Notes under the pieces: generated by a model
What the model was told of the DNA's origin: nothing
The model's input: the letters and a program-made list of their open reading frames with translations, nothing else
Databases searched by the model: none
Translations under genes and position numbers: made by a program
Assembly: GCA_963738575.1 (NCBI GenBank)
Contig: CAVTWY010000001.1
Span: 846,986-910,985 of the forward strand
Source: CAVTWY01 sp963738575
GTDB taxonomy: Bacteria; Pseudomonadota; Gammaproteobacteria; Burkholderiales; Burkholderiaceae_C
DNA length: 64,000 bases
Direction: 5' to 3'
Part shown: piece by piece, positions 34,736-43,538 of the stretch
Layout of the letters: the number at the start of each line of letters is the position of its first letter
Position numbering within the stretch: position 1 is the stretch's first letter

Positions 34736-35443
34736 ATGAGCCAAACACGCACCTTTCAAATCTACCGCTACGACCCGGACAAAGACGCGAAGCCTTACAT
34801 GCAAACGCTCAAGATCGAGCTGGATGGCTCCGAGCGCATGTTGCTGGACGCGCTGATGAAGCTCAAGGCAATGGATCCGTCCCTGACGTTTAGGCGCTCG
34901 TGCCGGGAAGGTGTTTGCGGCTCCGACGCCATGAACATCAATGGCAAAAACGGGCTGGCGTGTCTTACCAACATGCTCACCTTGCCTGAGACGGTGGTGC
35001 TCAAGCCGCTGCCGGGGTTGCCTGTGGTGCGCGACCTGATTGTCGACATGACGCACTTCTTCAACCAATACCATTCCATCAAGCCGTACTTGGTGAACGA
35101 CACGCAACCGCCCGAGAAAGAGCGCTTGCAGTCGCCCGAAGAGCGCGACGAGCTCAACGGTTTGTACGAGTGCATTTTGTGCGCCAGTTGCTCCACTGCA
35201 TGCCCCAGTTTTTGGTGGAACCCCGACAAATTTGTGGGGCCGGCGGGTTTGCTGCAAGCGTACCGCTTCATTGCCGACAGCCGCGACCAAGACACGGCGG
35301 GGCGCTTGGACAACCTCGAAGACCCGTACCGCTTGTTTCGCTGCCACACCATCATGAACTGCGTCGATGTATGCCCCAAGGGGTTGAACCCGACCAAGGC
35401 CATCGGCAAGATCAAAGAGATGATGGTGCGCCGCGCCATCTAG
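34736..35443 (+). CDS. sdhB: Succinate dehydrogenase iron-sulfur subunit
   Basis: 235 residues. The N-terminal plant-type ferredoxin domain has CREGVCGSDAMNINGKNGLA (2Fe-2S). The C-terminal domain has CILCASCSTACPSFWWNPDK (4Fe-4S) and FRCHTIMNCVDVCPKGLNP (3Fe-4S/4Fe-4S cysteines). It passes electrons from SdhA to the membrane anchor. Start at 34736, where MSQTRTFQIYRYDPDKDAKP begins the ferredoxin domain; the upstream open frame overlaps sdhA and is not real coding. Confidence 0.97.
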   Translation: MSQTRTFQIYRYDPDKDAKPYMQTLKIELDGSERMLLDALMKLKAMDPSLTFRRSCREGVCGSDAMNINGKNGLACLTNMLTLPETVVLKPLPGLPVVRDLIVDMTHFFNQYHSIKPYLVNDTQPPEKERLQSPEERDELNGLYECILCASCSTACPSFWWNPDKFVGPAGLLQAYRFIADSRDQDTAGRLDNLEDPYRLFRCHTIMNCVDVCPKGLNPTKAIGKIKEMMVRRAI

Positions 35444-35459
35444 AGGTAAGCCCTGAAAC

Positions 35460-35747
35460 ATGCAAGCCACCACGCTGCACCCTGACGACCTCAGCCGCTT
35501 GAAGTGGCGGGCGCGACGCGGACTGCTTGAATGTGATTTGTTTGTTCAACGATTTTTTGCACGGCACGGCGATGCGTTAACGCCAGTGCAGGCTGAAGGA
35601 TTCAAAGCGCTGATGGCGCTGGACGATCCTGATCTGCTGGATTTGTTGCTGCAACGCACCGAGCCGCAAGATGAGTTGGCGCGGGATGACGTCTGCGCAG
35701 TATTGAATTTAATGCGAGTGAACCAAGAACGAAGGGATATGCGATGA
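35460..35747 (+). CDS. sdhE: FAD assembly factor SdhE
   Basis: 95 residues of the Sdh5/YgfY family. The RGLLECDLFVQRFF segment (about 20-33) carries the conserved RGxxExD motif required for covalent flavination of SdhA. It lies 16 nt after sdhB and overlaps gltA by 4 nt (ATGA). The placement between sdhB and gltA matches betaproteobacteria. Confidence 0.93.
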   Translation: MQATTLHPDDLSRLKWRARRGLLECDLFVQRFFARHGDALTPVQAEGFKALMALDDPDLLDLLLQRTEPQDELARDDVCAVLNLMRVNQERRDMR

Positions 35748-37054
35748 CGCCATCTGACACCAAGGCCACACTGTCGTTTTCAAACGGCAGCCCCAGCATC
35801 GAGCTGCCCGTTTACAAGGGCACGATAGGCCCCGATGTCATCGACATCCGAAAGCTGTACGGAACGACGGGCAAGTTCACGTACGACCCCGGGTTCTTGT
35901 CCACGGCGGCTTGCCAGTCGAGCATCACCTACATCGACGGTGACAAAGGCGAACTGCTGTACCGCGGTTACCCGATCGAGCAGTTGGCGACACAGTGCGA
36001 CTTCTTGGACACCTGCCACTTGCTGCTTTACGGCGATTTGCCCAATGCCACGCAGCGCACCGACTTTCACACCCTGGTGACCAAGCACACCATGGTGAAT
36101 GAGCAGATGCAGTTTTTCTTGCGTGGCTTTCGCCGCGATGCGCACCCCATGGCCGTGATGACGGGTTTGGTGGGCGGATTGTCGGCGTTCTACCATGACA
36201 GCACTGACATCACCAACCCGAAGCACCGTGAAATCTCGGCGATTCGATTGATTGCCAAGTTGCCCACGCTGGTGGCCATGGCCTACAAGTACGGCATTGG
36301 CCAACCGTACATGTACCCACGCAACGAGCTGAGCTACTCAGGCAACTTCTTGCGCATGATGTTTGCCGTGCCTTGCGAAGACTACAAAGTCAACCCGGTG
36401 CTCGAGCGCGCCCTGGACCGCATCTTTATTTTGCATGCCGATCACGAGCAAAACGCGTCGACTTCGACGGTGCGCTTGTGTGGTTCGTCTGGCACCAACC
36501 CCTTTGCAGCGATTGCAGCCGGCGTTGCCTGTTTGTGGGGCCCAGCACACGGCGGGGCCAACGAGGCGGCGCTCAACATGCTCGAAGGTATTCAGCGCAA
36601 CGGCGGCGTCGAGAGGATCGGAGACTTCATCAGCAAGGTCAAAGACAAAGACTCCAACGTCAAATTGATGGGTTTTGGGCACCGCGTTTACAAAAACTAC
36701 GACCCCCGCGCCAAGCTGATGCGTGAGACATGCCACGAGGTGCTCGGTGAGCTGGGGCTGGGCAACGACCCCTTGTTCAAGTTGGCCATGGCGCTTGAAA
36801 AAATTGCGCTCGAAGACGACTACTTCGTGTCGCGCAAGTTGTACCCCAACGTCGACTTCTACTCAGGCATCGTGCAACGCGCCATAGGCATCCCGGTGCC
36901 CTTGTTCACGGCGATTTTTGCGCTGGCACGCACGGTGGGTTGGATTGCTCAGCTCAACGAGATGATCGGTGACCCCGAATACAAAATTGGTCGTCCGCGG
37001 CAGCTTTACAGTGGCGCTGTTCGCCGCGATGTGAAGCCACTGGATACGCGTTAA
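35744..37054 (+). CDS. gltA: Type II citrate synthase
   Basis: 436 residues. The signature FILHADHEQNASTSTVRLCG (about 228-247) and GPAHGGANEAALNML (about 266-280) hold active-site histidines, and VKLMGFGHRVYKNYDPRAKL the third site with the aspartate near ADF-type region further on. The N-terminal extension with a beta-sheet (SIELPVYKGTIGPDVIDIRK) marks the hexameric, NADH-sensitive Gram-negative type. It closes the sdh operon and condenses oxaloacetate with acetyl-CoA. A strong terminator follows. Confidence 0.97.
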   Translation: MTPSDTKATLSFSNGSPSIELPVYKGTIGPDVIDIRKLYGTTGKFTYDPGFLSTAACQSSITYIDGDKGELLYRGYPIEQLATQCDFLDTCHLLLYGDLPNATQRTDFHTLVTKHTMVNEQMQFFLRGFRRDAHPMAVMTGLVGGLSAFYHDSTDITNPKHREISAIRLIAKLPTLVAMAYKYGIGQPYMYPRNELSYSGNFLRMMFAVPCEDYKVNPVLERALDRIFILHADHEQNASTSTVRLCGSSGTNPFAAIAAGVACLWGPAHGGANEAALNMLEGIQRNGGVERIGDFISKVKDKDSNVKLMGFGHRVYKNYDPRAKLMRETCHEVLGELGLGNDPLFKLAMALEKIALEDDYFVSRKLYPNVDFYSGIVQRAIGIPVPLFTAIFALARTVGWIAQLNEMIGDPEYKIGRPRQLYSGAVRRDVKPLDTR

Positions 37055-37074
37055 CCCGTTGTTGGTGTCGCTTA

Positions 37075-37099
37075 ACGGCGCCTTCGGGCGCCGTTTTTG
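37075..37099 (+). terminator. Intrinsic terminator after gltA
   Basis: AACGGCGCC, tetraloop TTCG, GGCGCCGTT, then TTT. A nine-pair perfect stem with a stable UUCG loop and a T-run, 20 nt after the gltA stop. Confidence 0.92.
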
Positions 37100-37186
37100 T
37101 TGGTTGGCACCGTTGCACGACACAATGCAAGTTGGGCTTGCAACTTATTGTCGGCTGTGTCGACTCTCCCTTGAATCCAAAGTCCC

Positions 37187-37816
37187 ATGTCGCCCGGCTC
37201 ATTCGTCGTCCATCAACTCCTCGCACCGTTGCTTCGGCGGCCCCACGCTTTGCTGGCGTTGGTTGCGGCGGTGGCGTTGCTCGCGTTTGTGCTGTTTGCG
37301 TCGCCCAACGGTTGGACGTTGATTCACCAGTGGATGCACAGCCTGGTGATGCATGGCAACATTTGGTACTTGTCAAATCCGTTCACGACCCTTCTGGCGT
37401 TTTTCTTGATCTTTACTTTTTTGTCGGCCGTCTCATTGCCGGGCTCTTCAGTCTTGGCGTTGGGTGCCGGGGCCGTGTTTGGCGCTGGCATTGCCACTGC
37501 ATTGATCACGTTGGCCAGCTCGTTGGGCGCCACTGCCATCTTTTTGGTGGCGCGACGCTTCGGCCGCGACCGGTGGCGACAACGGTTTCCTGACTGGTGG
37601 GCCAAAGTCGACGAGGGTGTTCGCAAGCGCGGCATTCGCTACTTGTTGTTGCTGCGCTTGGCGCCGCTGATTCCCTACGCCGTGGTGAACCCCCTGATGG
37701 CGATGACAAGCATGCGTGCCTGGACGTTTTTTTGGGTCAGCGCCGTAGGCATGTTGGGTGGCAGCGCAGCCTATGCGTTGGCGGGCGCTGGGTTGGCCTT
37801 TTGGGCACAAGGATGA
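37187..37816 (+). CDS. TVP38/TMEM64 (VTT domain) membrane protein
   Basis: 209 residues, five to six hydrophobic segments. The VTT/SNARE-associated domain signature is FLSAVSLPGSSVLALGAGAV with FGAGIATALITLASSLGATA, and the later RYLLLLRLAPLIPYAVVNPL carries the F/L-R-L-x-P-x-x-P motif. DedA-related proteins of this fold affect lipid scrambling and envelope homeostasis. It overlaps the next gene by 4 nt, indicating coupling to the patatin-like lipoprotein. Confidence 0.88.
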   Translation: MSPGSFVVHQLLAPLLRRPHALLALVAAVALLAFVLFASPNGWTLIHQWMHSLVMHGNIWYLSNPFTTLLAFFLIFTFLSAVSLPGSSVLALGAGAVFGAGIATALITLASSLGATAIFLVARRFGRDRWRQRFPDWWAKVDEGVRKRGIRYLLLLRLAPLIPYAVVNPLMAMTSMRAWTFFWVSAVGMLGGSAAYALAGAGLAFWAQG

Positions 37817-38715
37817 ATGCCCATCACGAACCAAACGCCCCGACACGTCGGGCTTTTGTTGTGGCAGGTTGCGCTCTGCTTGGCGCGTCGTGCTCGCTGG
37901 TGCCCGACCGCGATCATGCGGGCGATGACGCGCCGCAGGCACGGCCATTGGCAAAAAAACCGCGAACAGCATGGGTCTTGGGATCGGGTGGACCTCGAGG
38001 GGGTGTCCACGTCGGGGTGCTCAAAGCATTGGACGAACTAAAGCTAACGCCCGATGTGATCGTGGGTTCATCCATTGGGGCGGTGGTGGGCGTGCTGCGT
38101 GCGTTTGGCATGCGCAGCGATGCGTTGATTGAGCTGACGATGAACGTCAAGCCTTGGGACATCGGTCGCTTGGCATTGTCGGGTTCGGGGCGTTTGAGCT
38201 CGCTCGGGGTGGCCGATTGGGTGCACGCTCAGATTGACGGCAAGCGCCTTCAAGACTTGCCCACCGCGATGGTGAGCGTGAGCTACAACCAAAGCTTGAA
38301 CCAAATGGTGGCCTTCACCGCAGGTGATGCGTCGGTGGCCGTGGCGGCATCCAGCGCCATTGAGGGGCAACTGACACCCGTGCGCATACGCGGAGACCTG
38401 CACACAGACGCCGATGGCTACCAGCCACTTCCCGTGCGCATCGCGCGCCAACTTGGCGCCGAGCGTGTGCTGGCGGTAGACGCTTCGGCGCACGAAGAAA
38501 AAGCGCCTCCAGGCACCGAACGTTGGCGCGACGCCGACATGCGCAAGCGTGCCTTGACGTTGCCCGATGCGCGACTGGCGGATGTGCTTCTTCACCCCGA
38601 TTCGGGCTACTTCGCAAGCGTGTCACGCGCGCATCGAGAGTTGATGGTTGAAGTTGGCTACCGCAGCGCGATGGCGCAGGCTGACAAGATCAGGGCGATG
38701 CACCAGTTTGGTTGA
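37813..38715 (+). CDS. Patatin-like phospholipase, lipoprotein
   Basis: 300 residues. The N-terminus has a twin-arginine-like start and a lipobox: RRAFVVAGCALLGASC (lipidated Cys about 27). The patatin core follows: glycine-rich oxyanion loop GSGGPRGGVHVGVL (usually GGGxRG, here the first Gly is Ser), nucleophile elbow GSSIGA (GxSxG) and the aspartate of the dyad in DADGYQPLPV, where DGG is usual. This should be an envelope-anchored acyl hydrolase. It is translationally coupled to the VTT gene, so both may act on membrane lipids. Confidence 0.87.
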   Translation: MNAHHEPNAPTRRAFVVAGCALLGASCSLVPDRDHAGDDAPQARPLAKKPRTAWVLGSGGPRGGVHVGVLKALDELKLTPDVIVGSSIGAVVGVLRAFGMRSDALIELTMNVKPWDIGRLALSGSGRLSSLGVADWVHAQIDGKRLQDLPTAMVSVSYNQSLNQMVAFTAGDASVAVAASSAIEGQLTPVRIRGDLHTDADGYQPLPVRIARQLGAERVLAVDASAHEEKAPPGTERWRDADMRKRALTLPDARLADVLLHPDSGYFASVSRAHRELMVEVGYRSAMAQADKIRAMHQFG

Positions 38716-38781
38716 GTGCGTTCAAGGCTGGGCTCCATGCCGTTGCGAACCTTGGCAGTGCCACGCTGATCCGTGCCAGTC

Positions 38782-39606
38782 TTATCGCGTCATCCAGCGT
38801 CGGCTGGCGTAGCTCGTGGCATCCACAATCGCTACCAACACCAGCATGGCCAACAAGATGGTTGCGGTCTTGTTCATGTGAAACAAACCCATGTGAAACG
38901 CCAGGAGTTGACCCAGGCCACCCGCGCCAACGACCCCCAGCACGGCAGCGGCTCGGATGTTGTTCTCCCACCGGTACAACGTGTAGCTCAAAAGTTGAGG
39001 TAGCACCTGAGGCAACGTGGCGTAAAAGAAAACGCGCACAACGCCCACCCCTTGCGAGCGCAGGGCTGTTTTGGGGCCGGGTGGCGCGTTCTCGATGGCT
39101 TCGGCAAAGAGCCTTCCCAAAACGCCGGTGGTATGCAGTGCCAAAGCCATGGTGCCTGCAAAAGGCCCTAAACCGGCACTGATCAACAGCAAGGCGGCCC
39201 ACACCAGTTCGGGGATGGATCGAAGGGCGTTGAGCAAAAGCCTGGTGGGCGCGCGCGCGTAGGCCGCGTCGCCCGCGTGCTGGCGACTCGCTGGCAACGC
39301 CAGCGCCAGGCCCGCTACCGCGGCGATCAACGTGCCAAGTGCAGACATGGCCAGCGTTTCCCATGCGCCCACCACAACCTTGCGGCTGAACGCGGCGCTG
39401 ATGTCGGGCGGAAAAAACTCCGCCACAAAACGACCCATGCTGCGGGCTGCATCGGCCGACAAGAACTCGCCCCACTTCAGGTCCAGCGACCAAAAACTGG
39501 TCAACACCAAAAGTGCAACGCCAAACACAATCCAACACCCCGTGCATCTCGCGTTGAACAAGCGAGGAGGCAGGCGATAGGTTTGATTGGCGGCTTGGTG
39601 TTGCAT
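38782..39606 (-). CDS. PhnE-like ABC permease, second copy
   Basis: 274 residues, five to six helices. The EAA-type loop is VRVFFYATLPQVLPQLLSYT with GAGGLGQ at about 230, and RSIPELVWAALLLIS is the PhnE-type conserved segment. It starts 10 nt after the preceding permease gene. Together with the other permease it forms a heterodimeric channel, common in PhnD/PhnC/PhnE systems with two PhnE genes. See phnD-like gene for the probable selenium-oxyanion role. Confidence 0.9.
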   Translation of the reverse strand: MQHQAANQTYRLPPRLFNARCTGCWIVFGVALLVLTSFWSLDLKWGEFLSADAARSMGRFVAEFFPPDISAAFSRKVVVGAWETLAMSALGTLIAAVAGLALALPASRQHAGDAAYARAPTRLLLNALRSIPELVWAALLLISAGLGPFAGTMALALHTTGVLGRLFAEAIENAPPGPKTALRSQGVGVVRVFFYATLPQVLPQLLSYTLYRWENNIRAAAVLGVVGAGGLGQLLAFHMGLFHMNKTATILLAMLVLVAIVDATSYASRRWMTR

Positions 39607-39615
39607 GGGTGCGGC

Positions 39616-40455
39616 CTATCCCAACGCGCGACGCAAGGCACTGCTAACCTGATCAGCCAGCGCCACCAAGGCAACAAACACCAGCAGCATGGTTGCCACT
39701 TCACCGCCTTCAAACATTTTCATCGAGTTGTCAAGTTGCTGGCCAAGGCCGCCAGCGCCAATGAACCCCAACACCACGGACGAGCGAATGGCGCATTCCC
39801 ATCGGTACACGGTGTAGCTTGTTAACTCGGCTGCGTTGTTGGGCATTACCGCGTACAGCAAGGATTGAAGGCGACTCGCGCCGTTGCGAAGCAGGGTGGC
39901 TGATGCCTGCGTGTCGCCCGACTCCAAGATTTCGGCATAAACCTTGCCTAGCATGCCACCGTAAGTCAGCGCGATGGCCAAGACGCCAGCCGTTGGCCCC
40001 AAACCCACCACGCGCACAAACACCAGCGCCCAAACCAGCTCGGGGATCGATCGCAAGATGATCAGTGCCCAGCGTGCCGCTTGTCGCGCGACCGTTGGCA
40101 GCGTCGCCATCCGGCCCGACAGTGCTGAAATGGAAAGCACCCTTGTGGCCACCAGCGTGAGCGGGATGGCCACCAGCAATGCCAGCGCCACCCCCGCCGT
40201 GGCGATGGCCACGGTGCGCCACGTTTCGCGTGCCACCATCACCAGGAATTCGCCGTTGATCCGCGGTGGAAAAAAGCTGCCAATGAACTTGGCGCTGATG
40301 CGCATGTTGTCGCGCTCAAACAAAATCCAGGGGCGAAACTCGGTGGCCACCATCAGGGGCCACAGCAGCACCAGCCCCGCACCGACCCAAAACAGACGCG
40401 AGACCCAAGCAGGGTCTCGTGTTGGGGCAGTTGACAGGGCAAGCGCTGAGTTCAT
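39616..40455 (-). CDS. PhnE-like ABC permease, first copy
   Basis: 279 residues, six helices. The conserved segments parallel those of the second copy: RSIPELVWALVFVRVVGLGP, MLGKVYAEILESGDTQASAT, SLLYAVMPNNAAELTSYTVY and GAGGLGQQLD. The ATG at 40455 overlaps the ATPase stop (ATGA), which decides the start against TTG 40461. It forms the membrane pore with the next gene. Confidence 0.9.
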   Translation of the reverse strand: MNSALALSTAPTRDPAWVSRLFWVGAGLVLLWPLMVATEFRPWILFERDNMRISAKFIGSFFPPRINGEFLVMVARETWRTVAIATAGVALALLVAIPLTLVATRVLSISALSGRMATLPTVARQAARWALIILRSIPELVWALVFVRVVGLGPTAGVLAIALTYGGMLGKVYAEILESGDTQASATLLRNGASRLQSLLYAVMPNNAAELTSYTVYRWECAIRSSVVLGFIGAGGLGQQLDNSMKMFEGGEVATMLLVFVALVALADQVSSALRRALG

Positions 40456-41285
40456 CGGCAATGCATCGCTGCGGGGGTCGATGGCTCGATTGGCGCTTCG
40501 TCAACCAAAGGCGCCGCACCATGGAGTTCATCTTCATGCTGGTCGTACAAACGCGCGAGGAGTTCGCGTGTGACTGCATGGGCGGGCAAATCAAAGATGA
40601 GCTGACCGTCGCGCAACCCAATGACGCGGGGAAACCGCGCCAGCGCCACCTCCACTTGGTGCAACGTGGTAACAAGCGTGCGAGAGGCTTCGCTGGCAGC
40701 GCTCAGCAGCGTGGTGATGGCTTGGTGCGCGCGGGTAGGGTCCAGTGCAGACAGCGGCTCGTCCACCAACCAAAGGGTTGCTGGCGCCAACAGCGCGCGC
40801 GCCAGACCCACCCGTTGGCGCTCACCGCCCGAGAGCCGGTCAACACGCTCGAAAAGCTTGTCGGCCAAGTCAAAGCGTTCGAGCGCAGCGTGCGCTCCTG
40901 GGATGTCGCTGGGGTAAAAAAGTGACCGAAGGCTGGCCACCAGCGACTGACCCGGCAGCTTGCCGGCCAGCACCGACGTCACCACGCGCTGGCGTGGTGG
41001 CAGCGGCGGCACCTGGGGTGCCATGAAGAGACGTCCCCGCAAGCTTTGCAGCGCGTGCCTGGGCAATGTCCATGGGTTGGTGCCGTCAATGCTGTAGTCG
41101 CCAGCGATGGGCGGCAGTGCACAGGCCAGCACTTGCAACAGCGTTGTCTTGCCCGCACCCGAAGGTCCAATCACCGCCACGTGCTCCCCGGAAGCCACTT
41201 GCAAGTCCAGGGGCCCCAGCGCAGGTGCTGCGCCCGCGCGGGCCGCTGGGTGACGTGCGGCCACGCCGCTGAGCATGATTTTCAT
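40452..41285 (-). CDS. PhnC-like ABC transporter ATPase
   Basis: 277 residues. Walker A is GPSGAGKTTLLQVL (about 38-51), the signature LSGGERQRVGLARALL, Walker B LWLVDEPLSALD and the switch histidine in TLHQVEVALARF. This is the energising subunit of the phosphonate-like importer. It lies between phnD-like and phnE-like genes, 22 nt after the former and overlapping the latter. A 30-residue C-terminal tail (DELHGAAPLVDEAPIEPSTP) is unusual. Confidence 0.92.
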   Translation of the reverse strand: MKIMLSGVAARHPAARAGAAPALGPLDLQVASGEHVAVIGPSGAGKTTLLQVLACALPPIAGDYSIDGTNPWTLPRHALQSLRGRLFMAPQVPPLPPRQRVVTSVLAGKLPGQSLVASLRSLFYPSDIPGAHAALERFDLADKLFERVDRLSGGERQRVGLARALLAPATLWLVDEPLSALDPTRAHQAITTLLSAASEASRTLVTTLHQVEVALARFPRVIGLRDGQLIFDLPAHAVTRELLARLYDQHEDELHGAAPLVDEAPIEPSTPAAMHCR

Positions 41286-41307
41286 GGCGTGGTGAACAAC
41301 TTAGAGG

Positions 41308-42174
41308 CTACAACAGCGAAGCGCTGCGGGCCGCAGCCTCGATGCCCTTGTAGTTGTCTGGCGTGGTGGCGATGTAGCGCGTGGCTCGGTTGAGCTGCAA
41401 GATTTCTTTACCATCCGGGGTGTTGGGATCGATGTCCAGCAGCGCCTGCTTGACACGTTCACGCATCGCGGCTGGCATGTCTGCATGCACCGACCAGTTG
41501 TAGTTGAAGTAAGGCGCTGTGGTGAAGAACACGTCAACCGCTTTGGTGTCAACCTTGTTTTCGGTCACAAATTTTTTCCAGACGGTGATGTCCAGTGCAG
41601 CCGCATCAACCTTGCCGCTGACCACCGAAGCGATGGTGGCGTCATGGGCGCCCGAGTAGGCAATGCGTTTGAAATCAGTTTCGGGGGCAATGCCGGCTTG
41701 CAGCAAGAAGCTGCGCGGCATCAAGTGGCCCGACGTGCTGCTTTGCGAACCGAACGAAATTTGTTTGCCCCTCATGTCTGCCAGGGTCTTGATGCCTGAA
41801 TCAGTCTTGGCAATGAAGACGGATTGGAAGCGGGTATCTTCCTCGCGCTGCGCAAGGGGGACGATTTTTCCGCCCGAGCGGATGTTGGCTTGCACGTACG
41901 TAAAACCGCCAAACCAAACCAAGTCAACTTTCTTGTTCACCAGTGACTCAACGGCAGCAGGGTAATCGCTGACGGGTGTGAACTCAACCTTGACACCCAG
42001 CTTTCGCTCAAGGTAGCTTGCCAGTGGGGTGAACTTGCGCACCTGCTCGGTGGCGGCCTCTTCGGGGATGGTGGTGACACGAAACACGGTTTGAGCGTGC
42101 GCTAGCGCACCCGTGGCGAGCAGCGCACAGGTCATCAGACCGCGCAGCGTCATGGAAGTGGAAAACTTGATCAT
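41308..42174 (-). CDS. PhnD-like ABC receptor, putative selenium oxyanion binder
   Basis: 288 residues with signal peptide (1-26, LRGLMTCALLATGALAHA-QT). The PhnD fold signatures are FTPVSDYPAAVESLVNKKVD, LVWFGGFTYVQANIR, KQISFGSQSSTSGHLMPRSF and VWKKFVTENKV. Start at ATG 42174 with GGAG upstream. It heads the operon with the PhnC- and PhnE-like genes. No phosphonate catabolic genes are near. A branch of PhnD-like receptors has been proposed to import selenate because it clusters with selenium genes; the adjacent senA supports that reading here. True phosphonate, phosphite or sulfonate ligands remain possible. Confidence 0.85.
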   Translation of the reverse strand: MIKFSTSMTLRGLMTCALLATGALAHAQTVFRVTTIPEEAATEQVRKFTPLASYLERKLGVKVEFTPVSDYPAAVESLVNKKVDLVWFGGFTYVQANIRSGGKIVPLAQREEDTRFQSVFIAKTDSGIKTLADMRGKQISFGSQSSTSGHLMPRSFLLQAGIAPETDFKRIAYSGAHDATIASVVSGKVDAAALDITVWKKFVTENKVDTKAVDVFFTTAPYFNYNWSVHADMPAAMRERVKQALLDIDPNTPDGKEILQLNRATRYIATTPDNYKGIEAAARSASLL

Positions 42175-42259
42175 GAAGACTCCAAAGCAATGGGGGTTAA
42201 GGAGTTGTGGATTACACCGCATGCAAGCTGTCCGTGCAGGCAAGCGTTAGAGCGACCCT

Positions 42260-43492
42260 TCAGGCTGCTGGGGGAGAACAAGTCCGAAAGCCAACCATCA
42301 CGTCGTCGCGCTGGGGTTCAAAAAAGTTGCGATAGGACGGGTGTTTCATGGTCGGGTGCGTCAAAACAGAAGCCCCTTTGAGTACCGGGCGACCGTCAAA
42401 CCACGGCAACGAGTAGTCGCGATAGGGGTGCGCCTCAAAACCGTCGAAAGGGGCAAAGGGGGTGTTTGTCCACTCCCATACATCCCCCCAATAGAACCGA
42501 GGGCTGGCACTTTGAGCCGCCCGCCACTGTGCTTCGGTGGGCAGCCGTCGACCAGCCCAGCGGCACCAGGCTTGGGCTTCGTGCAATGTGACGTGCGAAA
42601 CGGGGTCACTCTGCTCGATCAGGCGCCACTGGTCGAAATGCTTTTGCTGCCACGACCCGCGATGGGTTTGCTTCACGTAACGGGGGCAGGTGGCGTTTTT
42701 GCCTTGTCGCCAAGCCCAACCAGCGCGTGTCCAAAACTGTTGGTTTTGGTAGCCGCCACTTTCGAGGAATGGCAAAAACTGCGACCAAACCACGGGCGCA
42801 GCGTCGATGGTGAAGGCGGCGACGTCAACGGTGTTGGTGCCCAGCTCGTTGTCGAACGAGAAGCCCATCGGCGCGCTGTTGATGTTCAGTCGGGTGGCGG
42901 GTACCTCGAGTGTCTGGGGTTGCAGGGTGCGACGTGGCACGCGACGCGACATGTCGTCACCTGGGTCGATGCCAAGTGCTTGTGCCATCATGGCCCAGGC
43001 CTCGGCATGCATGTTCTCGTGCAGCAAAACAAGTCGAAAGAAGTACAGCTGGTGGTCGTCGTGAGGCGTTGCCGCAAGCAAGTCAAGCGTGGCGTTTCGC
43101 TGGTGCTGCAGGTCGTCAACGATGCTTTGCATCGATGGTAAACCTAACGACCAACGCGATCTGTGCTCAACCGTGCTGGAGTTGTACCAGCTGTCGGCGC
43201 GTGGCTGAATGGAGGGCGTGCGCGCGGCCTCGGGGTTGGCCTGCCAGCCCAAGTGTCGCTCGCTGTTTCGTGCAAGCCACCATTCTTCAAACCAACCGAC
43301 GTGCCCGAACTCCCATTGCATGGGGTTGAAGCTTGGATCGTAGTCAACGGGCATGTCGTGGCCACGCTGGTCGCGCCAAGCGGCCAGCATGGCCAGGGTG
43401 CGGCTGCGCGTGTTTGCCAAGGCATGGGCCAGCCAAGCCGCGTCACCGTGGCGGGCTTGGTGTGACGATGATTCGAGATCTGAAGGGTTCAT
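42260..43492 (-). CDS. senA: Selenoneine synthase SenA (EgtB-like)
   Basis: 410 residues: an N-terminal DinB-like helical domain and a C-terminal formylglycine-generating/C-lectin domain, as in EgtB. The iron-binding triad is visible as FGHVGWFEEWW and LHENMHAEAW (HxxxHxE). The C-terminal domain has GWAWRQGKNATCPRYVK, LPTEAQWRAAQ, FYWGDVWEWTNTPFAPFDGF and MVGFRTC. SenA joins a selenosugar to hercynine oxidatively. The head-to-head senB makes SenA likelier than ergothioneine or ovothiol synthases. ATG 43492 is preferred to GTG 43498. The substrate hercynine would need an EgtD, not in this window. Confidence 0.85.
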   Translation of the reverse strand: MNPSDLESSSHQARHGDAAWLAHALANTRSRTLAMLAAWRDQRGHDMPVDYDPSFNPMQWEFGHVGWFEEWWLARNSERHLGWQANPEAARTPSIQPRADSWYNSSTVEHRSRWSLGLPSMQSIVDDLQHQRNATLDLLAATPHDDHQLYFFRLVLLHENMHAEAWAMMAQALGIDPGDDMSRRVPRRTLQPQTLEVPATRLNINSAPMGFSFDNELGTNTVDVAAFTIDAAPVVWSQFLPFLESGGYQNQQFWTRAGWAWRQGKNATCPRYVKQTHRGSWQQKHFDQWRLIEQSDPVSHVTLHEAQAWCRWAGRRLPTEAQWRAAQSASPRFYWGDVWEWTNTPFAPFDGFEAHPYRDYSLPWFDGRPVLKGASVLTHPTMKHPSYRNFFEPQRDDVMVGFRTCSPPAA

Positions 43493-43538
43493 GTCCACAA
43501 GGCGCTAAGCTCTCATCCTGCCACGCAATTTCAACTCC

